The notes under the pieces: generated by a model | Told to the model about the DNA's origin: nothing | Seen by the model: the letters and a program-made list of their open reading frames with translations, nothing else | Database searches by the model: none | From: Semisulcospira habei | Lineage: Eukaryota > Mollusca > Gastropoda > Semisulcospiridae | Assembly: GCA_036245525.1 (NCBI GenBank) | Contig: BTPG01000004.1 | Coordinates: 207,722,399 to 207,786,398, forward strand | DNA length: 64,000 nucleotides | Direction of reading: 5' to 3' | Shown here: one piece after another, positions 42,396 to 53,298 of the stretch | How the letters are laid out: every line of letters begins with the position of its first letter | How positions within the stretch are numbered: the first letter of the stretch is position 1 | Program-made: the position numbers and the translations under genes

Positions 42396-43070
42396 GGCTG
42401 AGGCGCCAGCCGGCACTAAACAAAGGACGGTGCTCCGCTGTAGCGGAGCACCTTGTTTAGTGGCTAGCGCAGGGCCAAGGTCATTCATGCAACTGGCCCC
42501 AACACTAGACACGTTTCATGTCAACTGGAATCAACTGGTTCTGAAACCTAAAAGGCAAAGAATGGCAGAGGCTGATAACCTGACTGCAACGTTCTGTGAC
42601 TTAAGACCCCCCCACCAACAAATCAACCTTCCCACCGTCTCCAATGAGTCAAATCAGTCACATCCCGACTTCGTCACTGTGTCCCAAATGGTCACCTTGC
42701 TCGACTGACGTCTGCCAGGGTTGACGGAGGCCTACGAACCGTCACAATTAATGTAAAGTGGCTGTAAATCATTTAATGCGTTGTGTTATCATTCAGTATC
42801 AGTGTTACACTAGCGCCCGGCACGTAAGTCAAGCAACTGAAAACAAGTTGACAACACAGACAAGTGTCAGGGCTGAATCCCGTTTGCATCACGAGCACTG
42901 CGTGCCGATAGAACTATGGCCAGTAGAACTACCTGTCAATAGCACTACTGCTCAAACTGTCCCGGTTCTAGCAATGGATTTCGACCTATAGTTCGCATGA
43001 TGCTAGCGTTGTGCTAGCGATACGCACCCAGTGTCAGTGCTGGTAGACAACCAACAGAAGCAAACTGCAG
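42396..43070. other. No gene; short hairpin at 42415-42461
   Basis: GGTGCTCCGC and its exact complement flank TGTA, with outer CTAAACAA/TTGTTTAG pairing. The rest shows no supportable feature. Confidence 0.5.
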
Positions 43071-43133
43071 GAGGCATAATCCTCATGAGCCCCCGTGACT
43101 GTGGGGCTCATGATTATGCATCATGCTGGCCTC
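43071..43133. mobile_element. PalD hairpin fragment
   Basis: GCATAATCCTCATGAGCCCC pairs with GGGGCTCATGATTATGC; outer GAGGC/GCCTC also pair; no TTAA. Confidence 0.65.
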
Positions 43134-43202
43134 ACTGATTCACAATATTGCCTCTGTTATCTCTACATCTACACAATGTCATATATATGTAAATCAACTG
43201 TC

Positions 43203-43405
43203 TTTAACCCATTACATCCAGAGGCTGAATCTTTCCAAATGTGCTTATCGTCTTATAAAGGCTTTATTACAGACTAGGAGATAGATCGGCCATTTTAGTT
43301 CAAGGTTGGTGCCAGAATAGCTCGATGCCAAAGGCGACGAGTTATTCTGGCGCCACCCTTGAACTATCATAGTCAAATTTATCGTATATCAGGATGAAAG
43401 GGTTG
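43203..43405 (+). mobile_element. PalA TTAA palindromic MITE
   Basis: TTAACCCATTACATCCAGAGG; core GCCAGAATAGCTCGATGCC with diverged loop; right end GGATGAAAGGGTTGA. Confidence 0.78.
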
Positions 43406-43466
43406 ATCATTTACACTGCCCGAGGACTGCACAACAATACAACGGTGAGCTTTCATGTGCCCTTTC

Positions 43467-43677
43467 TTAGTCCTTTTCATCCTGATACACCCATTGTGTG
43501 AAATCAATTTGACTGATAGTTCAAGGGTGGTGCCAGAATAGCTTGGCGTTTGAGGCGCCAAGCTATTCTGGCACCACCCTTTAACTTAAACAGTTGATCT
43601 ATCTCCTAATCCGCAATGTAGCCTTTATAGGACAATAAGTAAATTTACGTAATCAGCCTCAGGATGTAATGGGTTAA
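43467..43677 (-). mobile_element. PalA TTAA palindromic MITE
   Basis: TTAGTCCTTTTCATCCTGATAC to CTCAGGATGTAATGGGTTAA, with a strong core hairpin. Opposite orientation to the copy 60 bp upstream. Confidence 0.8.
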
Positions 43678-44041
43678 TTCAGCTGTCCCTTAATTATAGG
43701 ACGTTGCATAAAAAAGTGCAAGATTGCAAAATAAATCCTTTTATACTGATTAATGGGGCATACGTTTTCATTTATTTGGGGCAAGAGTCAATAATGTATT
43801 AATAGCCTGTACATGTGGATAACACAGCGTGTAACGCTCTTGCAACCTAGCACCATCACCACGTTAACACATCTGTCGCAACAGCAAGGTCAAAGGGAAA
43901 GGTCAGGGAAAAATCGCTGTCGAATGGCCTCGGTACTTAATTCGTAAACAAAACTGTTGATGTGTAGGCTTCCCCAACTCTACAAAGAAACGCGAACACA
44001 ACTATAGGTCAGTCAACAACATGATTCACCCAGCAACAACA
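43678..44041. other. No gene recognised
   Basis: Unique-looking sequence between PalA copies. Confidence 0.4.
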
Positions 44042-44224
44042 TTAACCCATTACATTCTGAGGCTGATTTTTTTTTCAAATTTGCTTATTACAAAGCTACA
44101 TTACAGCTTAGGAGATAGGTCAACCATTTTAGTTCAAGGATGGTGCCAAGTTGTTCTGGCACCACCCTTGAACTATCAGTCAAATTTATTTCAAGCAGTA
44201 GTGTATCGGGATGAAAAGGGTAAA
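44042..44224 (+). mobile_element. PalA MITE with shortened core
   Basis: TTAACCCATTACATTCTGAGG to CGGGATGAAAAGGGTAAA; the central hairpin is reduced to GGTGCCAAGTTGTTCTGGCACC. Confidence 0.75.
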
Positions 44225-44894
44225 CATAGCAATATCTGATCCCAGACAGTGAAGACTTCAAAGGCCGAATCATCGATAAAAGGGGACTGAAGTAAACTGA
44301 CACAGGTCACACTCAAACTCCCTGTTGCTGAACATCGAAAACGCTGATCATGTGCGGCACCGTGCTTGTCAGTCAAGAAGCAAAGAAGTGGGTTTTTCAC
44401 TCTGTGACTTATTGTTCTACACGCAAGTATAGTTCAACTATCATGCTCAATCCATATTTTGTCGTGGCGTGTCTGGGCTGAACATTAGTTTTGTCGGCTG
44501 CGCTATTACCCCCCCCCCCCCCCCCCCATCTTATCGTTGTTGTGGCATACCCCCTCCCCCGGCCATTGTCTCCCGGTCTCGATTCAACTGCGCTGATGAT
44601 ACGAGCAGCCAAGACACTGATAGAGAGACAACCAGTGCGATACTCAATGTGCACTGCACAACTGTGCCTGCACAAACTTGAAACCGAGTATCAGCAGAGG
44701 CCAATGACCCAGTTTCACAATTGCCGCACTACTGATGTATGACAGGTCACACGTGACTGGTAGAAACGCCCACTGAAAGTGGTAACATCAGTCGATCCCC
44801 AGACTTGAAAAAAAGAAAACGTAGGCTGTCATGTGCTAAATAACCACTGACGCACACGGGGTAATGTAGAAGTGCTGCGATGTCAGGTACGTCC
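44225..44894. other. No gene; poly-C run and half a PalF
   Basis: AACTATCATGCTCAATCC...GTGTCTGGGCTGAA (about 44430-44485) is a PalF right half. A poly-C tract lies at 44511-44527. Confidence 0.45.
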
Positions 44895-45003
44895 CAGTCA
44901 GCAAAAGTCCTCGGGCCCACGAAGGCGGCAGTAGGTCCGCACGGCCGTGCGCGGGCCCACTGCAGCAGCGGTCGTGGACCCGACGACATTTAGCGGCTAC
45001 TGA
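44895..45003. mobile_element. PalE GC-rich palindromic element
   Basis: CAGTCAGCAAAAGTCCTCGGGCCC pairs imperfectly with GGACCCGACGACATTTAGCGG; inner perfect palindrome GCACGGCCGTGC. Confidence 0.62.
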
Positions 45004-45050
45004 GGGTGTGTGAATACAAAACCAAGCCCCATAAACACCGACCATCAGAG

Positions 45051-45360
45051 TCCGAAATAGCTCAGGCGGTTAAACGTCGGAGCAGGAGAGCGAAGGGAAT
45101 CGCCGGGTCGTGGGTTCGAATCCTGTCCCGGCCCCGGTAGTTGGACTCACAATCCAGGGGAAAAAAGCGGATTTGTTCAATAGCATGTCCGTTGAAAGGT
45201 CCTGGTAAATCAAAGTGGCACAGTTGGAGTGCGCCTGAGTTGATCAGTTTTCAGGTCGTACTCCATATACAATAGATTTCCCTGTCCCCCATAACCCGCC
45301 CGTCAGGGCCGTCCATGATCACCTCGGTGCTGTGGACGTTAAACCCGAACTAACCCGGCA
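45051..45360 (+). mobile_element. tRNA-derived SINE
   Basis: The head carries an RNA polymerase III A box TAGCTCAGGCGG (45058-45069) and B box GGGTTCGAATCC (45112-45123) spaced as in a tRNA. About 230 bp of body follows, ending CTGTGGACGTTAAACCCGAAC. The GGACGTTAA end is shared with the retroposon at 11531 and 34529. It is not a functional tRNA: the acceptor stem does not close. Confidence 0.8.
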
Positions 45361-45590
45361 ACGGCAACCGACCATCTTTCCAGTCTCAGTCAGGAACTGA
45401 CACTGAAACACAGTTCCAATCTCACAGTGCCCCTGCGACTGATGGGCTCATGGCCGAAGTCAGTCTATGCATCTTCAATCTTTTTGACAGAACAGTCTGT
45501 TGAAAGGGCGATAGAGTTTGTTCACTTAACGACCACTAAGCCCAACTGAACCATCCGAGGAGCAGGATACAAATCGATGAGTCGCAAATG
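45361..45590. repeat. Traces of PalD, otherwise nothing
   Basis: CTGCGACTGATGGGCTCATGGCC...TATGCATCTTC near 45420-45475 resembles one PalD arm. Confidence 0.35.
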
Positions 45591-45693
45591 GCATCATAGA
45601 TCCTCATGAGCCCTCGCAGTCGTGGGGGCTCCTTAGGATCTGTCACGCGGTTGGATCCTGTTCACTTTTCAGTTTCGGCAGAGAAGGGGTTAA
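45591..45693. mobile_element. PalD TTAA element, right portion
   Basis: ATAGATCCTCATGAGCCC pairs with GGGGGCTCCTTAGGATCTGT; the right wing CAGTTTCGGCAGAGAAGGGGTTAA is intact. Confidence 0.65.
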
Positions 45694-46121
45694 ATCGCCA
45701 GTTAAGACCGACTGTAGAAAATACGTTTCAAGCAGGCCCAAGTCCACGATCTCGGTAATTAATTCATCAGTAAAGCGAACAAACCGCCGCTTGTGACAAT
45801 TATTGGGGCTAAGGTCAAGAAGTATGTTTTCGTCAAAAATAACTTAGTCTAGCCTCCCCGCGCAAATCACTTAAACGGAACAAAGGTGACAACGCCTGGT
45901 CCACGACTGAACGAAGCATGTGTGCATTTGGGAATGGAGGGGGAGGGGAAGGTGGGACTGTGGAAAGGTCAGTCTCACCGTTCCCCCCCCCCCCCTCCCA
46001 ACCCTTAAAATTTGAAAAGCAGGACACGTCGCGCCGTAAAAATGCCAGTCCTATTAGTCCATACACTGTGGACGGAAAGATTTCCAGATTTCCAGTCTGT
46101 GCGTTAGGAAAAACTCCTGAA
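45694..46121. other. No gene; G- and C-rich hairpin
   Basis: GGGAATGGAGGGGGAGGGGAAGG (45930-45952) can pair with the poly-C tract near 45984-45998. No other feature. Confidence 0.4.
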
Positions 46122-46336
46122 TTAACCCATTTAGACCCGAGTCCCTACAGCTGGAGATGGATCGACCAATGATAATTCATGGGTAGTGCCAGACGAACTT
46201 GGCGCCTCATTGGCACCAAGCTCAACTGGCACTACCCATGAATTATCATGGTCGATCCATCTCCTGCAACTGGTACATAGTCATTAGGTATCACCTCCAA
46301 ACTTTCGGAAATGGGACCCTGGGGTTAAATGGGTTA
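46122..46336 (-). mobile_element. PalB TTAA palindromic MITE, full length
   Basis: 215 bp, TTAACCCATTTAGACCCGAG to CTGGGGTTAAATGGGTTAA; core GGTAGTGCCAGACGAACTTGG with slightly diverged partner; wing GCAACTGGTACATAGTCATT complete. Confidence 0.83.
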
Positions 46337-46679
46337 ATTGGAGGGAGTGATCCCTTAAAGACTAATCATTTCAGTTGGTGGATCCACCATAATAGATCAA
46401 GGGCAGTGCCGGTCTAAACTGAAAGCTACTTAATCTGACATGCAGCACTACCATTAAAAGCAGCCGCAGACTTTGATTGCTAGAATTTGCCAATACACAG
46501 GGTTATCAACGTGACGACGTCTTGCCTCAACTAAGACATTTCTACCCTTCTTTTCACAATATATGGGAGCACACAGAGGGATTTTGACTGATCAAAAGCA
46601 GAAATGATTGAATATTCAATTCACACCATGTTTACCCCTTCAACAACAGTGGACACAGACTGTGTTTCCAAAACCTTTG
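46337..46679. repeat. Repeat-derived sequence
   Basis: Shares TTTCTACCCTTCTTTTCACA with 460 and 49130, plus a PalD-like wing CCCCTTCAACAACAGTGG near 46635. No gene. Confidence 0.4.
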
Positions 46680-46901
46680 TTAACCCATATCATACTGAGG
46701 CTAAAAGCTTCAAATTTGTACACTGCCATATGCAAGCTACATTATAGTAATTACAGATAAGGATATAGATCAATGGCTTTAGTTCAAGGGTGGTGCCATA
46801 ATAGCTTGTCGCCTAGAGGCGCCAAGCTATTCTGGCACTACCCTTCAACTATTTTAGTCACTTATTTTACACATTGGTGTATTCCGAATGATAAGGGTTA
46901 A
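46680..46901 (+). mobile_element. PalA2 TTAA palindromic MITE, full length
   Basis: 222 bp, TTAACCCATATCATACTGAGG to CCGAATGATAAGGGTTAA. The core mirrors with few mismatches (CTTGTCGCC against GGCGCCAAG). The best reference copy of PalA2. Confidence 0.85.
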
Positions 46902-47057
46902 CTCAACTCCAGAGTTGTAGCCACTCATGGGTGCAACTGATGCGGAGTCAACAAGAGACATAGATCCTCATGAGCTCCTGCAACTGCGGGAGCTCATGAG
47001 TATCTATGCCTCTTGCAGTTGGAGCCTGTTCAGTTTTTCTTGGAATTGAAGCGGTTA
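46898..47057. mobile_element. PalD TTAA element
   Basis: TTAACTCAACTCCAGAG at the left (shared TTAA); strong hairpin AAGAGACATAGATCCTCATG against CATGAGTATCTATGCCTCTT around CTGCAACTGCGGG; right end GAAGCGGTTAT. Confidence 0.78.
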
Positions 47058-47590
47058 TCCACCATGTGCAATGCAGACACAAGTATTATTCACAACAACC
47101 ACGGCTGCTTGCACAAGGCCGTTCAACAAGTGTTAAAACTGTGATGCCAAAATATACTCAGCATGAATCCATCCAGTGAAATCTTGCACTGCCACGATCC
47201 ACCCATAGAAGTATTTGAGCTGTAAATCTACCCAACATAAATCCACCCATGTGTGAAATCTTGCAAATCCGAGTATATTCACACATCGGTGGAATCACAC
47301 TTGGTAGATTTTTGCCTAAATATAACGAAGCTGAACCCTTCAGCCACGGTGACCCTAACAGTAACAACCCCTAAAAGAGGTGAAAGACCTAGAACTACTG
47401 AACTTTCTCAAGCCAAGGTCATCTACACACAATGATACAGAAGGTATTTTTAACTTGGGCGCAGTACAGATTATAAGTTCAACAAAGTACAGGCACTTTC
47501 TAATGTTTATTTCTACCAGTCCTTTCTAGGTTAAGTCTTTCACAAAGTTTGCCAACTTGATTTATTTTCCTTCAGCAAACCTAGTTCATG
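47058..47590. other. No gene recognised
   Basis: Includes weak internal repeats (ATCCACCCAT, GTGAAATCTTGCA appear twice, about 47190-47265). Nothing coding. Confidence 0.4.
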
Positions 47591-47657
47591 TGCAAGGGGT
47601 ATAGATTTTCGTGAGCCCCTGCATAGGTAGGGGCTCATGAAAATCTACAACCCTTGC
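47591..47657. mobile_element. PalD-like hairpin
   Basis: GCAAGGGGTATAGATTTTCG...GAGCCCCTGC pairs with GGGGCTCATGAAAATCTACAACCCTTGC. Confidence 0.68.
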
Positions 47658-47805
47658 TGACCTCCCTCGCAAATGTATTCCTGAACAAATGATTGAGACT
47701 GTAGGGCCTTTATTCTGAAACAGCCAGCCACTGTTTGCAGTGTTTCACAATCAAGTTTTCAAAATCTCATGCACCTGCAGGCTGGCTGCATCCTACGTCT
47801 CCAAG

Positions 47806-47861
47806 TTAACCCTTTGGCTCCCAGAACTAAAAGACCTTAGAGCTGAGATTCAAAGTGTTAG
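47806..47861. mobile_element. PalC fragment
   Basis: TTAACCCTTTGGCTCCCAG, then decayed; right trace GATTCAAAGTGTTAG. Confidence 0.4.
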
Positions 47862-48732
47862 GGCTAAACATGTCTGCACACAGAGCGGTTAGAGCTGCGC
47901 CTTCTCAAATACAACATGAAAAACTTCCCATTATTGTCTTTAGTTTTACAAAATGTCACACTTAAATTAAAAAGTAATGGAAGTCTGCAAACAAAAGAAC
48001 TTTTAAAACACAATGCATATCACAAGAACACACAACTCTGGGTACAGGTCACACAAAACTTGATACTGCAAACTGAATCTGCTTTATTTAAGAACATGTT
48101 CATGTTATCAAAGATTAACCCATTCAGTGCCCCCTGACACAGACTGTGTTTAATAATAATAATAATACCGGTATGTAGTTTACATGGGCGTTTTTTCTCA
48201 ATTTCTTTGCGAATCGACTTAAAGCGACGCGAACTGAAACCCAACACGCACACTCACGTGACAGACACGGATTCACTTTGATTTTGAAGACGGCCAAACA
48301 CAGTACAAGACAGATGAAGGGTCAGCTCAGCTACTGAAGTTACAGAAATTTTTCATCGCTTGTATTTGAAATTTATAAAGTGGCCTGAAACCAGTACCAA
48401 AGTGTGGTTGGTGGAAGGGGGGTGGAAGAACCGGAGTACCCGGAGAAAGAACCCCCGGCGGTCCACCCGAATTAACTGTGACACTGCAGTCTTCGTCAAT
48501 TCAACACTAAAAAGCCCTAGGTGTCCCAGGAACAAATTTATATGATGTCAGAGGTATAGATCCTCATGAGTCCCATTGCATGGCCAAAATGCCAGATTGT
48601 TAATGTAGCGGCCAGGAGGTCAAAGGTTCTATTAAATTCGCTTCGAACCTGTCGATGTTCAAATAGTTTCCGCTGCCTCAAACTTCATATTTCAACTGAC
48701 TGAATATGCAGACCCACACAGTCTGTGCGCCC
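47862..48732. other. No gene; scattered element fragments
   Basis: TTAACCCATTCAGTGCCCCC (48116) with a short (AAT)n, and a single PalD arm GGTATAGATCCTCATGAGTCCC at 48553. No supportable gene. Confidence 0.4.
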
Positions 48733-48963
48733 ATAACCCATACTAACTGAGGTTAAAAGCTTTAAATTTGTACACTGCTATATATGCAAGCTACATTATA
48801 GTACTTACACTTACAGATAAGGATATAGACCAATGGCTTTAGTTCAAGGGTGGTGCCAGAATAGTTTGGTGCCTAGAGGTGCCAAGCTATTCTGGCACTA
48901 CCCTTGAACTATTTTAGTTAAACTTATTTCACACACTGGTGTATTCTGAATGATAAGGGTTAA
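48733..48963 (+). mobile_element. PalA2 palindromic MITE
   Basis: ATAACCCATACTAACTGAGG to CTGAATGATAAGGGTTAA; core GCCAGAATAGTTTGGTGCC with partner GGTGCCAAGCTATTCTGGC. Confidence 0.8.
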
Positions 48964-49096
48964 TAGCACTAGCAGTCAGAAGTGAACAACCTCGAGTCAT
49001 CACCAGTATGAACATGACCCTTTTCCTGGATCCACAAGATTTAAGTGATCTGCCACATGGTGGGCTTTGAAATGCTAAAATTCAATGATAAACAGG

Positions 49097-49720
49097 TTAA
49101 ATCAATGTTGTCTTGTCTCAACTAAACTTTTTCTACCCTTCTTTTCACAATCCATGCGAGTAGGTGCATGTATGAGAGGTTTTCCACTTTCTTTTGAGCA
49201 TAACGGTAGGAACTCTCCTGCATACATTGAAAGGAGAAGCAGAGCATAAAAATCTGTCATTTTATGACATTAGTTTCATAATTTAAGTTAACCCTTTTGT
49301 CCATTATTATTTTTTATGACATACAACTGGTAAGAACATTTATAAAGGAGATTGTGTGATCAATTCAAGTGACCTACATCAGGCAGTAAAGGGTTAATAC
49401 ATCACAATATCTCCTGATAAATGTTTGTACTTGTAGCATGTCTAACATTTACTCAAGACGTGCGACATCTGGTCATACATGGCTTTTGCCACGTAGCCGG
49501 ATGCAGCACGTCTCAAATGAGTTAATGTTAGACAAAAAGTCTAATTTAAATTACTAAGTTCAAATTTCATAAAATAAAAGACTGCTGCTGTTTTCATTAT
49601 ATATTTGTATGCACAGGAGTTTCTTCCGTTGCTCTCAAAAAGCTGTGGAACACCTTTTTTATGTATGCCTCACATGGTTTGTGAAAAGAAGGGTAGAAAA
49701 GTATTAGCTGTGGCAAGACA
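49097..49720. repeat. Inverted-repeat element with a nested TTAA element
   Basis: TTTTTCTACCCTTCTTTTCACAA (49128) is inverted at 49675-49700 (TTGTGAAAAGAAGGGTAGAAAA). Between them lies a 109-bp TTAACCCTTTTGTCC...CAGTAAAGGGTTAA unit at 49288-49396. Confidence 0.5.
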
Positions 49721-50488
49721 CACTGATAACCCGTTGTGTATATTACTATATATGCAGCAAATTTTATCAACGAAAGCCCGCCATGGAGCAGACCGCTTTA
49801 ACCCTTTAATGGTTGAAACGGGTCGCTTTAAATGAATAAAACAATGTAATGCTGAAATTCCTGTTCAAACTTTTGTACGTGCGCCAAAATTGTATATGTT
49901 GGGCATTTCCGCTGGACAGACGCCGACGGCAGGGCAAAGACTATGATCAGCACCTGCACCTACGTCAAGCCAAGGTCACAGTCGACCACTCACACTCACT
50001 TGACTGGAACTAGCATCGACGTGTGATTGGTCGCTGCTGAGATACGGCGGCAAACAACTATCGACATTTTGATAAACGAAGCCAAATACATACAGAGCAG
50101 TATGCGACGAATCCTCAATTCTGAAGCGACGAGTGTAGTGAAGAAAAAACGAAGAAATTAAAAAAAGAAACACATGTATTATATCTGGTCAACGACGATC
50201 GCGTAGGCCTGCGTAACAGAAAGCATTGTTTCTTTCTGATCGCAAATGAGCATTTATCCGAACCGTCTGGCCTGTCATTCATCGCGAGGCACGCTGACTG
50301 CATCCAGATAAATAAATCCACGCGTCCAGATAAATGTGTAGTGTGCACATCGAAGGCTACATGATAACGAAAGCCGATTTCGGGCACGCTAACTGATAAA
50401 CATGAGTTATGTAATTTATGCAACAATCTCCGCAATCTGGTTTATCATTAAGCAGTACACAAAATTGACGATCAAGGCACACACCCAC
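49721..50488. other. No gene recognised
   Basis: Mixed composition; a short TTAACCCTTTAATGG motif lies at 49798. No coding signal. Confidence 0.4.
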
Positions 50489-50660
50489 CTGATTTCACCA
50501 AGTTGCAAACGCAGGACACACGTCTTCAGATCACGACAAACCACTTTATCAGCCTGGTACCACAGCTGACATAAGTGGACTGTAGCTCAAAGGAAATTTT
50601 TCATTGGTCACAACTAACAATAACATTTGAAGACGCACTCTGATTGGTGGATTGGCGTAA
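50489..50660 (-). promoter_or_regulatory. Candidate minus-strand promoter and non-coding first exon
   Basis: On the minus strand three CCAAT boxes (50655-50651, 50647-50643, 50607-50603) precede a GATAAAG TATA-like element (~50549) and a GT-type splice donor GAAATCAG/GTGGGT at 50489. The next downstream minus-strand gene is glutamine synthetase, whose 5' UTR appears split. The link is inference only; plus-strand use is also possible. Confidence 0.25.
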
Positions 50661-50835
50661 ATACCGCTGTACGCTGCGCATAAATAACTCGGCCGCCGCA
50701 CGAGTGAAGCGAGTGCTCAGTTATGTCACACCGTGTTTTCCCGACGCAGACTAGACTGCCTAGAACACTGACCTATCCGCGGTGCACACAGAATAATTGG
50801 CGCATGGTTCAGGGGCGGCTGGCAGAAGAACTTAC

Positions 50836-52056
50836 AGGCTGGCTTCAGAGTTGGAAGAAGCACTGTAGAGCAGATTTTCAACTGCCGCGTCCTGATCGAG
50901 AAACATCTGCAGCATCAGCGCGAACTCTACCACAACTTCATTGATTTCAGGAAAGCATTTGATCGCGTCTGGCACGACGGACTCTGGCAAGTCATGAGAT
51001 CGTTCAACATAGAGGAGGGACTGATCCAAATGATAGAAGCGCTTTACAAGAACGCCTGCAGCGCGGTTCTACTTAACAATCAGTCAGGCGAGTTCTTCAG
51101 GACGACGATCGGTGTCCGTCAAGGATGCCTGCTCTCTCCTGTCCTTTTCAACATATTCCTGGAGAAGATCATGCAGGAAACCCTCCACGACCACCATACT
51201 TCAATCTCTATTGGTGGCAGATCCCTGTGCAATCTTCGATTCGCAGACGACATTGACCTCATGGCAGGCAGCAATAGTGAGCTCCAAAACCTGACAGACA
51301 AACTTTCAAGTAGCGCAGGGTCTTATGGCATGGAGATCAGTACGGATAAAAGCAAAGTGATGATCAACACCACAAGCGACAGCAGCAGCAACATTCACAT
51401 GAACGGCCAGAAGCTAGAAGAGGTCAATAGCTTCAAGTACTTGGGAGCCACCCTGTCCAAAGACGGTAGGTGCATAGCAGAGATCCGTATCAGGATAGGT
51501 ACAGCAACATCCGCAATGGCCAGGCTGGACAGGATATGGCGAAGTAACTCCATCAGCTTCACCATCAAGTACAGGCTTTACAAGTCCCTCGTAGTGTCTA
51601 TTCTACTCTACGGCTGTGAGACTTGGACACTGCTTGCAGACTCAGAAAAGAAAATCCAGGCCTTTGAGAACAAGTGCCTGAGGAAGTTGCTCCGCATCTC
51701 GTACCGCGAGCACAAGACCAACGAATATGTACGGAGCATCGTCACTTCCCTGGTGGGCCCACATGAACCCCTTCTGGCAACCGTGAAACGGCGCAAGCTT
51801 GCTTGGTTTGGCCACGTGACCCGACACAACACCTTGTCCAAGACTATCCTCCAAGGCACTCTCGAAGGAAGTCGCCGGCGAGGTCGTCAGAGAAAGAGTT
51901 GGGTCGCAAACATAAAAGAATGGACCGAACTCGAGATGCCAGACTTGCTTGCCACCGCCCAAAATAGAACTCAGTGGAGAGCACTGTCTGTTGCTGCTGC
52001 CTTTCAGTCCCCCCAACGCCCAGTTCGGGCAAGGGACTGATGATGATGATGATGAT
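50836..52056 (+). mobile_element. RTE-type LINE, 5'-truncated, (TGA)n tail
   Basis: Starts within reverse transcriptase at AGFRVGRSTVEQIF and ends in TGATGATGATGATGATGA directly after the stop codon, the short tandem tail usual for RTE-like elements. A near-identical 3' part lies inverted at 53299-54030. Confidence 0.82.
50838..52040 (+). CDS. RTE-type reverse transcriptase, C-terminal two-thirds
   Basis: One open frame of 400 codons without its N-terminal endonuclease. It has FIDFRKAFDRVWHDGLW, GVRQGCLLSPVLFNIF and the catalytic FADD (LRFADDIDLMAG, about 51235-51265), then MEISTDKSKVM and FKYLGATLSKDG thumb motifs. The C-terminal KRRKLAWFGHVTRH and GSRRRGRQRKSW region is typical of these LINEs. 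The enzyme copies the element RNA at a nicked target. The truncated start means this copy cannot move alone. The intact frame and the very similar neighbour suggest recent activity. Confidence 0.83.
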   Translation, partial: AGFRVGRSTVEQIFNCRVLIEKHLQHQRELYHNFIDFRKAFDRVWHDGLWQVMRSFNIEEGLIQMIEALYKNACSAVLLNNQSGEFFRTTIGVRQGCLLSPVLFNIFLEKIMQETLHDHHTSISIGGRSLCNLRFADDIDLMAGSNSELQNLTDKLSSSAGSYGMEISTDKSKVMINTTSDSSSNIHMNGQKLEEVNSFKYLGATLSKDGRCIAEIRIRIGTATSAMARLDRIWRSNSISFTIKYRLYKSLVVSILLYGCETWTLLADSEKKIQAFENKCLRKLLRISYREHKTNEYVRSIVTSLVGPHEPLLATVKRRKLAWFGHVTRHNTLSKTILQGTLEGSRRRGRQRKSWVANIKEWTELEMPDLLATAQNRTQWRALSVAAAFQSPQRPVRARD

Positions 52057-52561
52057 CAGGGGCGGACGAGGTGGGTTGCATATGCTTGCTTAGCGCGCAA
52101 ATTTCTTGCTTAGCGCTAAGTTCGCAAGCTTAGCTGAAAATGTGCGTTGCATGAGCGTGCTTCTCTGCTGGAGCGAGCTTACAGTAATAGGGCCAACGCC
52201 AAGGGGAGGGAAAGGGTGGAGTGGGTGCGGGTCACACTATCTGTCAAGCTATCTGTCATCAGCACCCGCGCTGCCTCGTGTTTATGTTATATCAGGCCGT
52301 TCCTGCCACACTCCCCCCTTTCTGTCCCCTCTTCATTTTGGCTATGTTTAAGTCAGACCAGTACAACTGCAGTCGACATAGATCACTTATATGAACCGCC
52401 AGATACTGAATCTTTTTATGAGAATATGTGCATTTTGCAGACTCACTGTACATCCTTATTAGATCCCCCGGATGAGTAAGCCTCTGCGGACTTATTTGTG
52501 TATCCAGAGCCTTCCATCCACAAGAAATCCAGACCACAAAGGTGACTGCAAAGCGTGTAAA
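52057..52561. other. No gene recognised
   Basis: Contains repeated CTTAGCGC words near 52087-52118. Nothing else supportable. Confidence 0.4.
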
Positions 52562-52888
52562 ATGCAAAGAAGTACCCAACGGAGAAAGAAACACGCTTAG
52601 AAAAGACGGTTACAACACAATTTATTAATATTTCGGGTAAATACCCTTTGTCAAAATAGACAAACAAACAGAGAGATCAGTCGCTACTTATCTTCATGCG
52701 CAGCCACGAACAAGCCTGCAGACGTCGTGCCGGGCAACTCCTATAAAATCTTCGTTCGCGAAGTCAAGCCAAGAGAGATCTTCATGCACAGAAGGAATGG
52801 GACAACTCTGCCACATTCCTTCTGCGAATGAAGATAAGTAGCGACTGATCTAAGCGTGTTTCTTTCTCCGTTGGGTACTTCTTTGCAT
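52562..52888. repeat. Snap-back repeat, possibly Penelope-like relic
   Basis: Outer arms of ~40 bp (52562-52601 and 52850-52888, ATGCAAAGAAGTACCCAACG and complement) are exact. An inner pair (AGATCAGTCGCTACTTATC at 52674 against its complement at ~52834) and a third hairpin near 52780 are nested. ATTTCGGGTAAATACCCTTTGTC recalls the conserved 3' motif of Penelope-like elements. Confidence 0.55.
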
Positions 52889-53298
52889 CCACAAGAAGCA
52901 TAGATCTTCAGGAGCCCATACATGTTGTAAAGGCTGCTGCCGATTCAAAGTGCTCTTTTTGACTTTTTACATAGATTGGCCTCGTTTGCATCCTGTTGAG
53001 GGTGTTATTATTGATTCAGGTGAAAGCGATTGGATTCAGTAATTTCAAGTGGCTCCGTCAGCCATACAATATAATTATGATATCGATCACAATTAAAAAA
53101 GGATAAAATAGCCAACGAAGTTCAAAGCCAAAATCAAGTCAAAAAAACTTTATTTATTCCAGGAAGGGGTAATTTCAGTCTGGACGGGAGCATATAAATA
53201 TATATATAGGTATCAAGTAAAGTGAAAAAAAAAATGAACAAGACGACATACACACACATACACACAGGCACCCATGCACGTAAAATTTAGAAACTATA
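52889..53298. other. No gene; LINE 3' flank
   Basis: AT-rich with a short (TA)n and (CA)n near 53198 and 53250. Confidence 0.4.

Noticed and set aside
45051..45135. tRNA gene
   Set aside because: A and B boxes are present but no acceptor stem forms and a SINE body follows; called a SINE.
50723..50944. 73-codon frame just upstream of the RTE reverse transcriptase
   Set aside because: It runs into the LINE in the wrong frame; the real reverse transcriptase frame starts by 50838.
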